Source of the DNA: Duganella callida
GTDB lineage: Bacteria > Pseudomonadota > Gammaproteobacteria > Burkholderiales > Burkholderiaceae_D
Direction of reading: 5' to 3'
Assembly: GCF_004614165.1 (NCBI RefSeq)
Contig: NZ_SPVG01000250.1
Coordinates: 1 to 64,000 of the forward strand
DNA length: 64,000 bases
Shown: positions 16,795 through 25,537 of the stretch, in pieces
Numbering within the stretch: position 1 is the stretch's first letter
Layout of the letters: every line of letters starts with the position of its first letter
Made by a program: the position numbers and the translations under genes
The notes under the pieces: model-generated
Seen by the model: only the letters and a program-made list of their open reading frames with translations
The model's database searches: none
Told to the model about the DNA's origin: nothing

Positions 16795-19700
16795 TCAATG
16801 CGCGCCTTGCGGAGCCGGTTCGTTCGGCGGCGGCGCGTGCGCGTCGTCGGCCGGCGCGGCTTCCGCCTTGTGTTCGCCCGCCAGGAACATATACATGGCC
16901 GGCACCACGAACAAGGTGAACAGGGTGCCGATCGACAGGCCGGTGAAGATCACCAGCCCCATGGCGTGACGCCCGGCCGCGCCGGCGCCGGAGGCGATCA
17001 CCAGCGGAATCACGCCGAACACCATCGCCGCCGTGGTCATCAGGATGGGCCGCAGGCGGGTCGCCGCCGCTTCCTCGATCGCCTCGCGCTTGGACTTGCC
17101 GCCCTCGCGCAGATGGTTGGCCACTTCCACGATCAGGATGCCGTGCTTGGAAATCAGGCCCATCAGCGTCACCAGGCCGACCTGGGTATAGATGTTGATC
17201 GAGGCGAAGCCGAGGAAGATGAAGGTCATCGCGCCGAACAGCGCCATCGGCACCGAGAACAGGATCACCACCGGATCGCGGAAGCTTTCGAACTGCGCCG
17301 CCAGCGCCAGGAACACGATGATGATCGCGAACAGCATGGTGACCAGGAAGCCGCCCGATTCCTTGGCGTACTGGCGCGATTCGCCGGAGAAGTCGGCGGT
17401 GTAGCCGGACGGCGCCACCTGCGCCAGGGTGTCGCGCAGGTACTGCTGGATTTCACCCTGCGAGGCGCCGGTCACGCCCGAGATGGTGGCCGAATTCAGC
17501 TGCTGGAAGCGCGTGATCGATTCCGGCTGCACGCTGTACTTGATGCTGGCCACGGTGCTCGCCGGGATCATGTCGCCGTTTGGCGTCTTGATATAGAAGT
17601 CCAGCACGTCGCTGGCGTTCAGGCGGTCCACCTGCTGCACCTGCGGGATCACCTTGTAAGAACGGCCGGCGATCGAGAAGTAGTTGACGTAGCCGCCGCC
17701 CAGCGCCGCCGCCATGGCGTTGCCGAAGTCCTGCTGCGTCAGCCCCAGCGTGGCCAGCTTGTCGCGGTCCACCTCGACCTTGGCCTGCGGCGTGTCGATC
17801 TTCAGGTCGACGTCGACGAAGTAGAACTTGTTGTCCTTACGCGCCTTGTCCAGCACCGCCTGCGCCACCGTGTTCAGGTTCTCGAACGGCTCGGTGGTGG
17901 TGATCACGAACTGCACCGGCAGACCGGAGCTGCCGGGCAGCGCCGGGAACTGGAATGCCGCCACGCGGCCGCCGGCGATGTGATTCCACTTGGCCTGCAG
18001 CTCCTGCTGGATTTCATGCGCCGAGCGCGAACGCTTGTCCCAGGACTTGAACAGCACGCCGCCGATACCGGCATTGGTGGTCGGCACGCCGGTGATCTGG
18101 AACATCTGCTCGTACTCGGGCAGCGACTTGGCCACTTCGAAGATCTGTTTGGCGTAGGTCTGCATCTGGTCGGAAGTGGCGGTCGGCGCGCCGACCACCT
18201 GCGACAGCACGATGCCCTGGTCCTCTTCCGGCGCCAGTTCCGACTGCGACATCTTGAACTGCACGATCAGCAGCGCGAACACGATCACGCCGAACACGAT
18301 CAGCACCGACCAGGTATTCAACAGGCTATGCAGCACGCGCAGATAGCCGTCGTGCACCTTGTTGAACACCTTGTCGATGGCCTGGACGAATTTACCCTCG
18401 TCCTGCGTGTGGTCGAAGAAGTGACCGCACATCATCGGCGACAGGGTCAGCGCGACGATGCCGGACACCGCCACCGCGCCGGCCAGCGTGAAAGCGAATT
18501 CGGTGAACAGCGCGCCGGTCAGGCCGCCCTGAAAACCGATCGGCACGTACACCGCGATCAGCACCACCGTCATCGCCAGGATCGGACTACCCAGCTCGCG
18601 CGCGGCGATGATGGCGGCGTCGAACGGCGCCATGCCCTGCTTCATGTGGCGGTCGACGTTTTCCACCACGATGATGGCGTCGTCCACCACCAGGCCGATG
18701 GCCAGCACGATCGCCAGCAGCGTCAGCAGATTGATCGAATACCCCAGCAGCAGCATCACGAAGAAGGTGCCGATCAGCGACAGCGGCATCGCCACCACCG
18801 GCACGATCACCGCGCGGAAGCTGCCCAGGAACAGGTAGATCACCACCGTCACGATGATCAGTGCCTCGATCAGGGTCTTGATCACTTCGTCGATGGAGGT
18901 GTTGATGAACTCCGTCGAGTCGTACACGATTTCGCCGGTCAGGCCGGTCGGCAGCTGGGATTTGATGCCGGGGAAGGCTTCGCGCACGCGCTTGGCCACA
19001 TCCAGAATATTCGCCTCCGGTGCCACCTTGATACCGATGAACACCGAACGCACGCCGCTGAACGCCACGTTGAAATCGTAGTTCTCGGAGCCCAGTGTGA
19101 CGGTGGCGATATCCTCCAGGTGGACGATGGCGCCGCCGCTTTCCTTGATGGCCAGCTGCTTGAACTCATCGACCGTGTGCAGGTCGGTGCCGGCCACCAG
19201 CGGCACGGTCACCATCTGCCCCTTGGCGGCGCCCAGGCCGGCCAGGTAGTTGTTCGACGCCAGCGCCGCGCTGACCTCGGCGGCGGTGACGCCGTGGGCC
19301 GCCATCTTGCTGGAGTCCAGCCAGGCGCGCAGCGCGAACTGGCGCGCCCCCAGCAGCTCGGCGGTCTGCACGCCCTGGATCGAATCGAGCTTGGGCTTGA
19401 CCACGCGCAGCAGGAAATCGGTGACGTTATTGGTCGGCAGCGTGTCGCTGTAGAAGCCCATGTACATGGCGTCCGTGGTCTGGCCGGTCTGCACCGTCAG
19501 CACCGGCTGCTGCGCCTGTTGCGGCAGCTGGTTCCTGACCGAGTTGACCTGGGTGGTGATCTCGGTCAGCGCGCGGTTGGAATCGTAGTTCAGACGCAGC
19601 GTGGCGGTGATCACCGAGACGCCGCTGTTGGACGACGAGGACAGGTAATCGATACCCTGCGCCTGGGCGATGGCCGATTCCAGCGGCTGCGTGATGAAGC

Positions 19701-19881
19701 CGGCGATGGTCGCCGCATCGGCGCCATAGTAGGTGGTGGAGATGGTCACCACCGCGTTCTGCGTCTTCGGATACTGGTTGATCGGAAGGCTGAACAGCGA
19801 GCGCAGGCCAAGCACGACGATCAGCAGGCTGATCACGCTGGCCAGCACCGGCTTCTTGATGAAGATATCGGTAAAGTTCAT
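16795..19881 (-). CDS. RND multidrug efflux permease
   Basis: A 1028-residue inner-membrane RND transporter of the HAE1/AcrB type. It has the usual N-terminal helix (MNFTDIFIKKPVLASVISLL), the porter signature PEEDQGIVLSQV, the GxxxDDAIIVVENV segment with the paired Asp of TM4, and 12 predicted helices. Length matches the family. It is the third gene of an operon (outer membrane factor, adaptor, permease, then diguanylate cyclase) with gaps of 17, 9 and 8 bp. It should pump drugs or other amphiphiles out using the proton gradient; the spectrum is unknown. Confidence 0.95.
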   Translation of the reverse strand: MNFTDIFIKKPVLASVISLLIVVLGLRSLFSLPINQYPKTQNAVVTISTTYYGADAATIAGFITQPLESAIAQAQGIDYLSSSSNSGVSVITATLRLNYDSNRALTEITTQVNSVRNQLPQQAQQPVLTVQTGQTTDAMYMGFYSDTLPTNNVTDFLLRVVKPKLDSIQGVQTAELLGARQFALRAWLDSSKMAAHGVTAAEVSAALASNNYLAGLGAAKGQMVTVPLVAGTDLHTVDEFKQLAIKESGGAIVHLEDIATVTLGSENYDFNVAFSGVRSVFIGIKVAPEANILDVAKRVREAFPGIKSQLPTGLTGEIVYDSTEFINTSIDEVIKTLIEALIIVTVVIYLFLGSFRAVIVPVVAMPLSLIGTFFVMLLLGYSINLLTLLAIVLAIGLVVDDAIIVVENVDRHMKQGMAPFDAAIIAARELGSPILAMTVVLIAVYVPIGFQGGLTGALFTEFAFTLAGAVAVSGIVALTLSPMMCGHFFDHTQDEGKFVQAIDKVFNKVHDGYLRVLHSLLNTWSVLIVFGVIVFALLIVQFKMSQSELAPEEDQGIVLSQVVGAPTATSDQMQTYAKQIFEVAKSLPEYEQMFQITGVPTTNAGIGGVLFKSWDKRSRSAHEIQQELQAKWNHIAGGRVAAFQFPALPGSSGLPVQFVITTTEPFENLNTVAQAVLDKARKDNKFYFVDVDLKIDTPQAKVEVDRDKLATLGLTQQDFGNAMAAALGGGYVNYFSIAGRSYKVIPQVQQVDRLNASDVLDFYIKTPNGDMIPASTVASIKYSVQPESITRFQQLNSATISGVTGASQGEIQQYLRDTLAQVAPSGYTADFSGESRQYAKESGGFLVTMLFAIIIVFLALAAQFESFRDPVVILFSVPMALFGAMTFIFLGFASINIYTQVGLVTLMGLISKHGILIVEVANHLREGGKSKREAIEEAAATRLRPILMTTAAMVFGVIPLVIASGAGAAGRHAMGLVIFTGLSIGTLFTLFVVPAMYMFLAGEHKAEAAPADDAHAPPPNEPAPQGAH

Positions 19882-19890
19882 GCTCTATCC

Positions 19891-21051
19891 TCAGTGTTCC
19901 TGCGGCTTTGGATTGATGTCGTTGGCCGGCAGCACCTTGTTGTCGATTACCGCCGGGGTGCCGTTCTTCAGTTTGAGCTGGCCGCTGGTGACCACCACCT
20001 GGCCTTCCTTCAGGCCGGACAGGATGGCCACCTGGTCGCCGCGGGTCGGGCCGGTGGTGACGAACACCTGCTGCGCCACGGCGTAAGGCTGGCCCTTGTC
20101 ATCCTTCATCACATCCTTGGCGTCGGCCGGCGGCGGCGCCAGCACGAACACGGTGGAACCGTACGGGTTGTAGGTGATGGCGGTCTGCGGCAGGGTCAGA
20201 TATTTTTTCAGTTCGCCCTGATCCAGGCTGACGTTGGCGAACATGCCCGGCAACAGCTGCCGTTTGGCGTTCGGCACCGTGGCCTGTACCTGCACGTTGC
20301 GGGTGGCCGGATCGATCTTCGGATTGATCGAGGTGACTTTGGCCGGGAAGGCCAGGCCGGGATAGGCGTCGGCCGTCAGGTTCAGCTTCTGGCCGAGCGA
20401 CAGATTGGCCAGGTTCTTTTGCGGCACGAAGAAATCAACGTAGACCGTATCGATGGTCTGCAGCGTCACCAGCTTGTCGCCCGGGTTCAGGTACTGGCCC
20501 GGATTGACGGCGGTGATCCCCAGCTTGCCGGAGAACGGCGCGCGGATGGTCTTCTTGTCGACCAGCGCCTTCTGCTGCGCGGCCAGCGCCTGCCTGGCCT
20601 TCAGGTCCGCCTCGTCGGCATCGACCTGCGCCTGGCTGATGGCCTGCGCCTGCAGCTGCAGCTTGTCGCGCTTGAGCGTGGTGTTGGCCAGATCGGCGTT
20701 GGCCTGCAGCGCGCGCAACTGGGCGATGTCGGAATCGGCGTTCAGCTCGAACAGCACTTCGCCTTTCTTCACCTCGTCGCCGGACTTGAAGCGGATTTCG
20801 CGCACCAGGCCGGCGATCTCGGTGGTGACGTCGACGCCGCGCACCGGCGTCAGCGTGCCGACGGAGGTGAGCTGCGGCTGCCATTCGGCGCTGGCCACCT
20901 TGGCCGCCGTGACCACCTGGGCGCTCGGCTTGGGCGCGCTGGCGATCAGCTTTTTAATCTGTAAAAACTTCCCGAACGCGAGTACGGCGATCAGTAAAAT
21001 GACGCATCCCACCATGATCAGCATACGCTTGGTCGTAGGTCGCTTGGCCAT
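19891..21051 (-). CDS. RND efflux periplasmic adaptor (MFP)
   Basis: A 386-residue membrane-fusion protein. It has an N-terminal anchor (MLIMVGCVILLIAVLAFGKF), a split lipoyl domain (VRGVDVTTEIAGLVREIRFKSGDEVKKGEVLF and later TIRAPFSGKLGITAVNPGQYLNPGDKL), an alpha-hairpin between these, and beta-barrel and membrane-proximal domains. It would link the RND permease to the outer membrane channel. A CAGGAG ribosome site precedes the ATG at 21051. The neighbours on both sides are the cognate pump parts. Confidence 0.95.
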   Translation of the reverse strand: MAKRPTTKRMLIMVGCVILLIAVLAFGKFLQIKKLIASAPKPSAQVVTAAKVASAEWQPQLTSVGTLTPVRGVDVTTEIAGLVREIRFKSGDEVKKGEVLFELNADSDIAQLRALQANADLANTTLKRDKLQLQAQAISQAQVDADEADLKARQALAAQQKALVDKKTIRAPFSGKLGITAVNPGQYLNPGDKLVTLQTIDTVYVDFFVPQKNLANLSLGQKLNLTADAYPGLAFPAKVTSINPKIDPATRNVQVQATVPNAKRQLLPGMFANVSLDQGELKKYLTLPQTAITYNPYGSTVFVLAPPPADAKDVMKDDKGQPYAVAQQVFVTTGPTRGDQVAILSGLKEGQVVVTSGQLKLKNGTPAVIDNKVLPANDINPKPQEH

Positions 21052-21068
21052 GTATCGTTCTCCTGCTT

Positions 21069-22622
21069 TCAGTTATTGGTGTTATTGGTTTTGCCGTAAG
21101 GCGGGATGGCGGAAACCGCCGTCGCCGCGGGGGCGCCGTTGGCGCGGTTCCACCAGCCGCCGCCCAGTGCCTGGAACAGCGCCGCGGTGTCCGCGTAGCG
21201 GGCCGCCTGCGCCTGCACCAGCGCGATGTGCGTCTGCTGATAGCTGCGCTGCGCGTCGAGCAGCACCAGGTAGCTGATGCCGCCCAGCTTGTACTGCTGC
21301 TCCGACAGGTCCAGCGTTTCCTTGGCCAGCGCTTCCGCCTCGGCCTGCGATTTAAGCGCGGCAGCGTCGGCGTCCAGCGCGCGCAGCGTGTCGGCGACGT
21401 TCTGGAACGCGGTCAGCACGGTGGCGCGGTATTGCGACGCCGCCGTATCGTACGCCGCTTCGGCCGCGCGCCGTTGAGCGCTCAGGGCGCCGCCGTTGAA
21501 GATCGGCTGGGTCACGCCGGCGGCCAGATTCCACAAGCTGGTCTGCGAGTCGAACAGCTTGCCGAAGGTGTCGGCGGCCGAGCCGTAGCTGCCGCTCAGC
21601 GTGAACTGCGGATACTGTGCCGCCGTGGCCACGCCGATCTGCGCGCTGGCCTGGTGCAGCGCTTCTTCACTGGCGCGCACGTCGGGACGCTGGCGCACCA
21701 GCGCCGACGGCAACGACACCGGCAGTTGCTCCGGCAAGGTCAGGTTCTCCAGCGCGAATTCCGGCATGCCGCCCTCGCCCGGCAGTTTGCCGGCAAGGAC
21801 CGATAGCTGATGGCGCGCCTGCGCCAGTGCCTTTTCCAGCGGCGCGATGGTGGCATTGATCTGCGCCACCTGATTACGCTGGCTGAGTACCGAGGTGCGC
21901 GGAATGGCACCATACTCGAACTGCTTCTCGATCACGTTCTGCTGCTTGGTCAGTGCATCCAGCACCTCGCGGGTGGCCTTCAGCTGCGCGCGCAGCGAAG
22001 CTTCCTGGATCGCCGTGGTGACCACGTTGGCGCTCAGGGTCAGATACGTCGCCTCGACCTGGAAGCGCTGATAATCGATGGCTGCCTGTGCGCTTTCCAG
22101 CGTGCGCCGCGTGCGGCCAAAGACGTCCGGCGTATAGGCCACGGCGACCGAAGCGTTATACACGTTGTACACGCCCGCCGCGGCGCCGGCCGTGGCGACG
22201 CTGGTTTTCTGCCGCGTCGCGCCCAGCTGTGCATTCACCGAGGGATACAGCAGATTGCCGGCCTGCGCGTTGTAGTTTTCCTGGACCTGGCGCAGCGCCG
22301 CTTCGGCGGCGGCCATGTTCGGATTCTGCGCCAGCGCGCCGCGTATCAATTCGTCCAGCGCCGGGGAGCGGAACAGCGTCCACCATTGGGCCGGGATCTC
22401 CTGCCCGAACGCGAACTGCTGCGCGGCGCCGCCCGGGCCCGGCGCGGACGCGGTCCGGGATGGCAACGGCGTCGGCGTGTAGCTGTCGCCGGCGGTGGCC
22501 GGCGCGGCGGGGGATTTGAAATCGGGCCCGAGTGCGCAACCACCCAAGCCGGCGGCGACCAGCGCCGTCACGCCCATGCGCAGCGTGTAGCGCCGGAGTC
22601 GTCCTGTTTGTTGTTGTTTCAC
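21069..22622 (-). CDS. Outer membrane efflux lipoprotein (NodT family)
   Basis: A 517-residue TolC-like channel. I place the start at GTG 22622 (VKQQQTG), which has AGGAG about 7 bp upstream; a longer frame from 22658 would pass through that site. A lipobox LGGC follows a short signal peptide, so the mature protein is a lipid-anchored outer membrane factor. Two OEP repeats are visible (EIPAQWWTLFRSPALDELI and a later SQTSLWNLAAGVTQPIFNGG). It is the first gene of the efflux operon, with a 353-bp upstream region holding a palindrome at 22669-22688. Confidence 0.93.
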   Translation of the reverse strand: MKQQQTGRLRRYTLRMGVTALVAAGLGGCALGPDFKSPAAPATAGDSYTPTPLPSRTASAPGPGGAAQQFAFGQEIPAQWWTLFRSPALDELIRGALAQNPNMAAAEAALRQVQENYNAQAGNLLYPSVNAQLGATRQKTSVATAGAAAGVYNVYNASVAVAYTPDVFGRTRRTLESAQAAIDYQRFQVEATYLTLSANVVTTAIQEASLRAQLKATREVLDALTKQQNVIEKQFEYGAIPRTSVLSQRNQVAQINATIAPLEKALAQARHQLSVLAGKLPGEGGMPEFALENLTLPEQLPVSLPSALVRQRPDVRASEEALHQASAQIGVATAAQYPQFTLSGSYGSAADTFGKLFDSQTSLWNLAAGVTQPIFNGGALSAQRRAAEAAYDTAASQYRATVLTAFQNVADTLRALDADAAALKSQAEAEALAKETLDLSEQQYKLGGISYLVLLDAQRSYQQTHIALVQAQAARYADTAALFQALGGGWWNRANGAPAATAVSAIPPYGKTNNTNN

Positions 22623-22668
22623 GCGATTACTCCTGATGAAGGTGCTAAGCAATACCAAAAGTTAACTT

Positions 22669-22688
22669 ATGTGCATGTGGTTGCACAT
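22669..22688. promoter_or_regulatory. Palindromic operator candidate of the RND operon
   Basis: ATGTGCA-tgtggt-TGCACAT: perfect 7-bp arms with a 6-bp spacer, 47 bp upstream of the predicted GTG start of the outer membrane factor gene. Its length and position fit a TetR- or LysR-type site, but no regulator gene adjoins the operon. Confidence 0.5.
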
Positions 22689-22907
22689 GTTCGCATTTTT
22701 TGCACTTTTGGTGTGCTTTTTATGCATCAGGGGCGCGCGTTTCCCTTCTAAAATCCGCGATTATTTCTTGCAAGCCGCTTAAGCCACGACGGCATCCACG
22801 TCAGCGGCAGCAGCGGCGCGGCGGATAGGCAAGCCTTCTTCAACTTTATTGCGAAAGGCCATTCATCCAGTTTTAGAAAGAAGAAACTTTCGATTTTCTT
22901 TCGACAT

Positions 22908-22941
22908 TCGTCACAAGCTTGTCATATCGGTTGCCTATAGT
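22908..22941 (+). promoter_or_regulatory. Pho-box-like promoter of the phosphoesterase gene
   Basis: TCGTCAC (22908-22914), a 4-bp spacer, and TTGTCAT (22919-22925) match the PhoB direct-repeat layout (CTGTCAT-4-CTGTCAT). Ten bases later comes TATAGT (22936-22941) as -10. The second repeat, the 10-bp gap and the TATAGT hexamer have the same layout as the E. coli phoA promoter. The gene behind it encodes a secreted phosphatase. Confidence 0.65.
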
Positions 22942-22975
22942 AAGTCCTTTAACATCAACAAGTGGGACGATAACA

Positions 22976-24244
22976 ATGAAACCGGGATCGAAATTGAAAT
23001 GGGCCGGCATCGCCGGCCTTGCCGCGCTGTGCGCCATCGTTGCCGCCTGCGGCGGCGATAACGTGGCTGCGGAAAGCGGACCGCAACGCGTCAAGCACGT
23101 ATTCGTGATCACCCTGGAAAACAAGGATTACAACGATACGTTCGTCAACAGCACCCAGAATCCCTATCTGCAGAAAACCCTGCCCGGCATGGGCGCGCTG
23201 CTGACGCAATATTACGGCACCGGCCACGCCAGCCTGACCAATTACATTGCCATGATCAGCGGCCAGCCGGTGACGCCATCAAGTGGGGGCGACTGCACCA
23301 CCTACACCGACTTCGTGCAGACCGGCACCAGCGCCGACGGCATCCCGGTCGGCAACGGCTGCGTCTATCCGGCCAGCGTCAAGACTCTGCCGGACCAGCT
23401 CAAGACCGCCGGCCTGACCTGGCGCGGCTACATGGAAGACATGGGCAACGACCCGACCCGCGAAAGCGCCACCTGCGGCCATCCGGTCATCGGCACCGCC
23501 GACCAGACCAATCACCAGCTGGCGCCAAGCGCCGCCGTGCCCAAGGGCGACCAGTATGCCGCCCGCCACAATCCGTTCGTCTACTTCCATTCGATCATCG
23601 ACTCCCCGGAATGCAAGACCAACGTGGTCGCGCTGGACAAGCTGGAAACCGACCTGGCAAAAATCGACACGACGCCCAACTTCGTGTTCATCACGCCCAA
23701 CGTCTGCAACGACGGCCATGACGGCGACGGCACCGGCGCGGCCGGCAAGGGCTGCATCGACGGCCAGCCGGGCGGTCTGAAATCGGCGGATGAATTCCTG
23801 AAGGTGTGGGTGCCGAAAATCCTGGCGTCCGAGGCGTACAAAAAGGACGGCCTGCTGATCATTAACTTCGACGAGGGCGGCGCAACGGCCGGCCAGAGCG
23901 TCACGGTGGATGCCAGCGGCATGCAGCACATCACGGTCAACTACAACTCCAGCGAGGCGTGCTGCAATCAGGCGGGCGGTCCGAACGTGACCTATCCGTT
24001 GACCCTGACCTTCCCGGTTTCGGCCACCATGCAGTACGACCTGAAGTTCCCGGCACCCGGCGGCGGCCGCACCGGCGCCGTGCTGCTGTCGCCGTTCATC
24101 AAGCCGGGCACCGTCAGCAACGTCGGCTACAACCACTACGCCATGTTGAAGAGTATCGAGGACATCTTCAAGATCAAGGAGTATCTGGGCTACGCCAACC
24201 AATCCGGCCTGGCCGCCTTCGGCAGCGACATCTTCACGAATTGA
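22976..24244 (+). CDS. Secreted phosphoesterase/acid phosphatase (AcpA/PLC superfamily)
   Basis: A 422-residue lipoprotein (lipobox IVAAC after a short signal) of the phosphoesterase family that includes AcpA acid phosphatase and phosphatidylcholine phospholipase C. Visible features are the N-terminal metal-site strand HVFVITLENKDYNDTF, GTGHASLTNYIAMISGQPV with the probable nucleophile region, FVFITPNVCNDGHDG, and INFDEGGA. It should release phosphate from organic phosphates or lipids in the periplasm or outside. A Pho-box-like promoter precedes it. Its stop overlaps the start of the di-haem peroxidase gene by 1 bp, so both are coupled. Confidence 0.88.
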   Translation: MKPGSKLKWAGIAGLAALCAIVAACGGDNVAAESGPQRVKHVFVITLENKDYNDTFVNSTQNPYLQKTLPGMGALLTQYYGTGHASLTNYIAMISGQPVTPSSGGDCTTYTDFVQTGTSADGIPVGNGCVYPASVKTLPDQLKTAGLTWRGYMEDMGNDPTRESATCGHPVIGTADQTNHQLAPSAAVPKGDQYAARHNPFVYFHSIIDSPECKTNVVALDKLETDLAKIDTTPNFVFITPNVCNDGHDGDGTGAAGKGCIDGQPGGLKSADEFLKVWVPKILASEAYKKDGLLIINFDEGGATAGQSVTVDASGMQHITVNYNSSEACCNQAGGPNVTYPLTLTFPVSATMQYDLKFPAPGGGRTGAVLLSPFIKPGTVSNVGYNHYAMLKSIEDIFKIKEYLGYANQSGLAAFGSDIFTN

Positions 24245-25485
24245 TGAACAAGCGGTTTGCTGCGATCGCCCCGCACTGCGGGGCGCTTCTCCTGGCCCTG
24301 ACGCTGGTCGCCTGCGAGCGCGCGCCCGCGCCCGCGGCCGCATCCCCGACCGCGGCGGACCGCGCCGCCGTGGCGGCCCTGGGACGCAAGATCTTCTTCG
24401 ACGCCACCCTGTCCGGCTCCGGCCGACTTTCCTGCGCCAGCTGCCACAACCCGGCCCACGCCTACGGTCCGCCGGACGGCAAGGCGGTGCAGCTGGGTGG
24501 CGAACACCTGGACCGCGAAGGCATGCGCGCCGTACCGTCGCTGCGCTACGTGCTGCCGCGCACACCGCGCTGGTTCAAGGAACACCAGCGCGATCCCATC
24601 GAGCGCGAGATCGAAGTCGATTCCGTCCCTACCGGCGGTTTCACGCGCGACGGCCGCTTCGACACGCTGCACGACCAGGCCAGGGCGCCGCTGTTCGATC
24701 CGGTGGAGATGGCCAACCGCGACGACGCGTCGCTGGCCGCCAGGCTGCGCGCCACCGCCTACGCGGCCGAATTCGCGCGCGTGTTCGGCGCCGCTGCGCT
24801 GGCCGACGACCGCAAGGCCGTGAACGGATTGGCGATGGCGCTCGAACGATTCCAGCTCGACGATCCAAGTTTCGCGCCATACACCAGCAAATTCGATCGC
24901 GCCCTCAAGGGGCAGGCCCGGCTAAGCGCCCGCGAACAACGCGGCCTGCGCCTGTTCGCCGACCCGGACAAGGGCAACTGCGCCTCATGTCACATCGCCG
25001 CGCCGGGCGCAAACGGCGCGCCGCCATTGTTCACCGACTACTCCTTCGCCAACCTGGGCGTGCCGCGCAATCGCAAGCTGGCGGCCAACGCCGATCCGGC
25101 GTTCCACGACATCGGCCTGTGCGGCCCGCTGCGCAAAATGCCGGCCGCCCTCGATGACAAATACTGCGGCACGTTCAAGACGCCCAGCCTGCGCAATGTG
25201 GCCAGCCGCCAGGTGTTCATGCACAACGGCGTGTTCGACAACCTGGCCGACGCGGTACGCTTCTACGTCGAGCGCGACATCCGGCCCGCACGCTGGTACG
25301 GCAAATCGGCTTCGGGCAAAATCGAGCGCTATAACGATTTGCCCGCGGCTTACCGCAGCAACGTCGATCACCTGACCGCGCCGATGAACAGAAAACCCGG
25401 TGACAAACCGGCGTTGGACGAAGCGGAGATACAGGACATCGTCGCCTTCCTGCGCACGCTGACCGACGATGATGTGCAATCGTGA
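24244..25485 (+). CDS. Di-haem cytochrome c peroxidase / MauG family lipoprotein
   Basis: A 413-residue protein with a lipoprotein signal (TLVAC, Cys about residue 21) and two c-type haem sites, C64-ASCH and C246-ASCH, as in bacterial cytochrome c peroxidases and MauG. It also has the DPVEMANRDD segment and the GTFKTPSLRNVASRQVFMHNG stretch typical of the C-terminal domain. It may reduce peroxide or oxidise a partner protein in the periplasm. It is translationally coupled to the phosphoesterase gene and followed by a strong terminator. Why a peroxidase should sit behind a Pho-controlled phosphatase is not known to me. Confidence 0.92.
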   Translation: MNKRFAAIAPHCGALLLALTLVACERAPAPAAASPTAADRAAVAALGRKIFFDATLSGSGRLSCASCHNPAHAYGPPDGKAVQLGGEHLDREGMRAVPSLRYVLPRTPRWFKEHQRDPIEREIEVDSVPTGGFTRDGRFDTLHDQARAPLFDPVEMANRDDASLAARLRATAYAAEFARVFGAAALADDRKAVNGLAMALERFQLDDPSFAPYTSKFDRALKGQARLSAREQRGLRLFADPDKGNCASCHIAAPGANGAPPLFTDYSFANLGVPRNRKLAANADPAFHDIGLCGPLRKMPAALDDKYCGTFKTPSLRNVASRQVFMHNGVFDNLADAVRFYVERDIRPARWYGKSASGKIERYNDLPAAYRSNVDHLTAPMNRKPGDKPALDEAEIQDIVAFLRTLTDDDVQS

Positions 25486-25492
25486 GGACGAA

Positions 25493-25520
25493 AAAAAACC
25501 GCCGTCGCTGGCGGTTTTTT
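25493..25520. terminator. Bidirectional Rho-independent terminator
   Basis: AAAACCGCC (loop GTCGCT) GGCGGTTTTTT: a GC stem flanked by an A-run on the left and a T-run on the right. It can end transcription of the peroxidase gene on the plus strand and of the convergent EF-hand gene on the minus strand. Confidence 0.9.
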
Positions 25521-25537
25521 CATGAATACCGGAGCCG

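Larger units (their letters stand above)
22623..22975. other. Intergenic region between efflux and phosphatase operons
   Basis: A 353-bp divergent region without a convincing gene. The left part is AT-rich and carries a perfect inverted repeat next to the efflux operon. The right part carries a Pho-box-like promoter for the phosphatase gene. The middle (about 22740-22890) shows nothing I can identify. Confidence 0.6.

Noticed and set aside
16798-20964. 1388-residue open frame on the plus strand opposite the RND genes
   Set aside because: Very rich in His, Arg, Gln and Asp with no domain; the minus strand encodes a full RND permease and adaptor. Pure GC-skew artefact.
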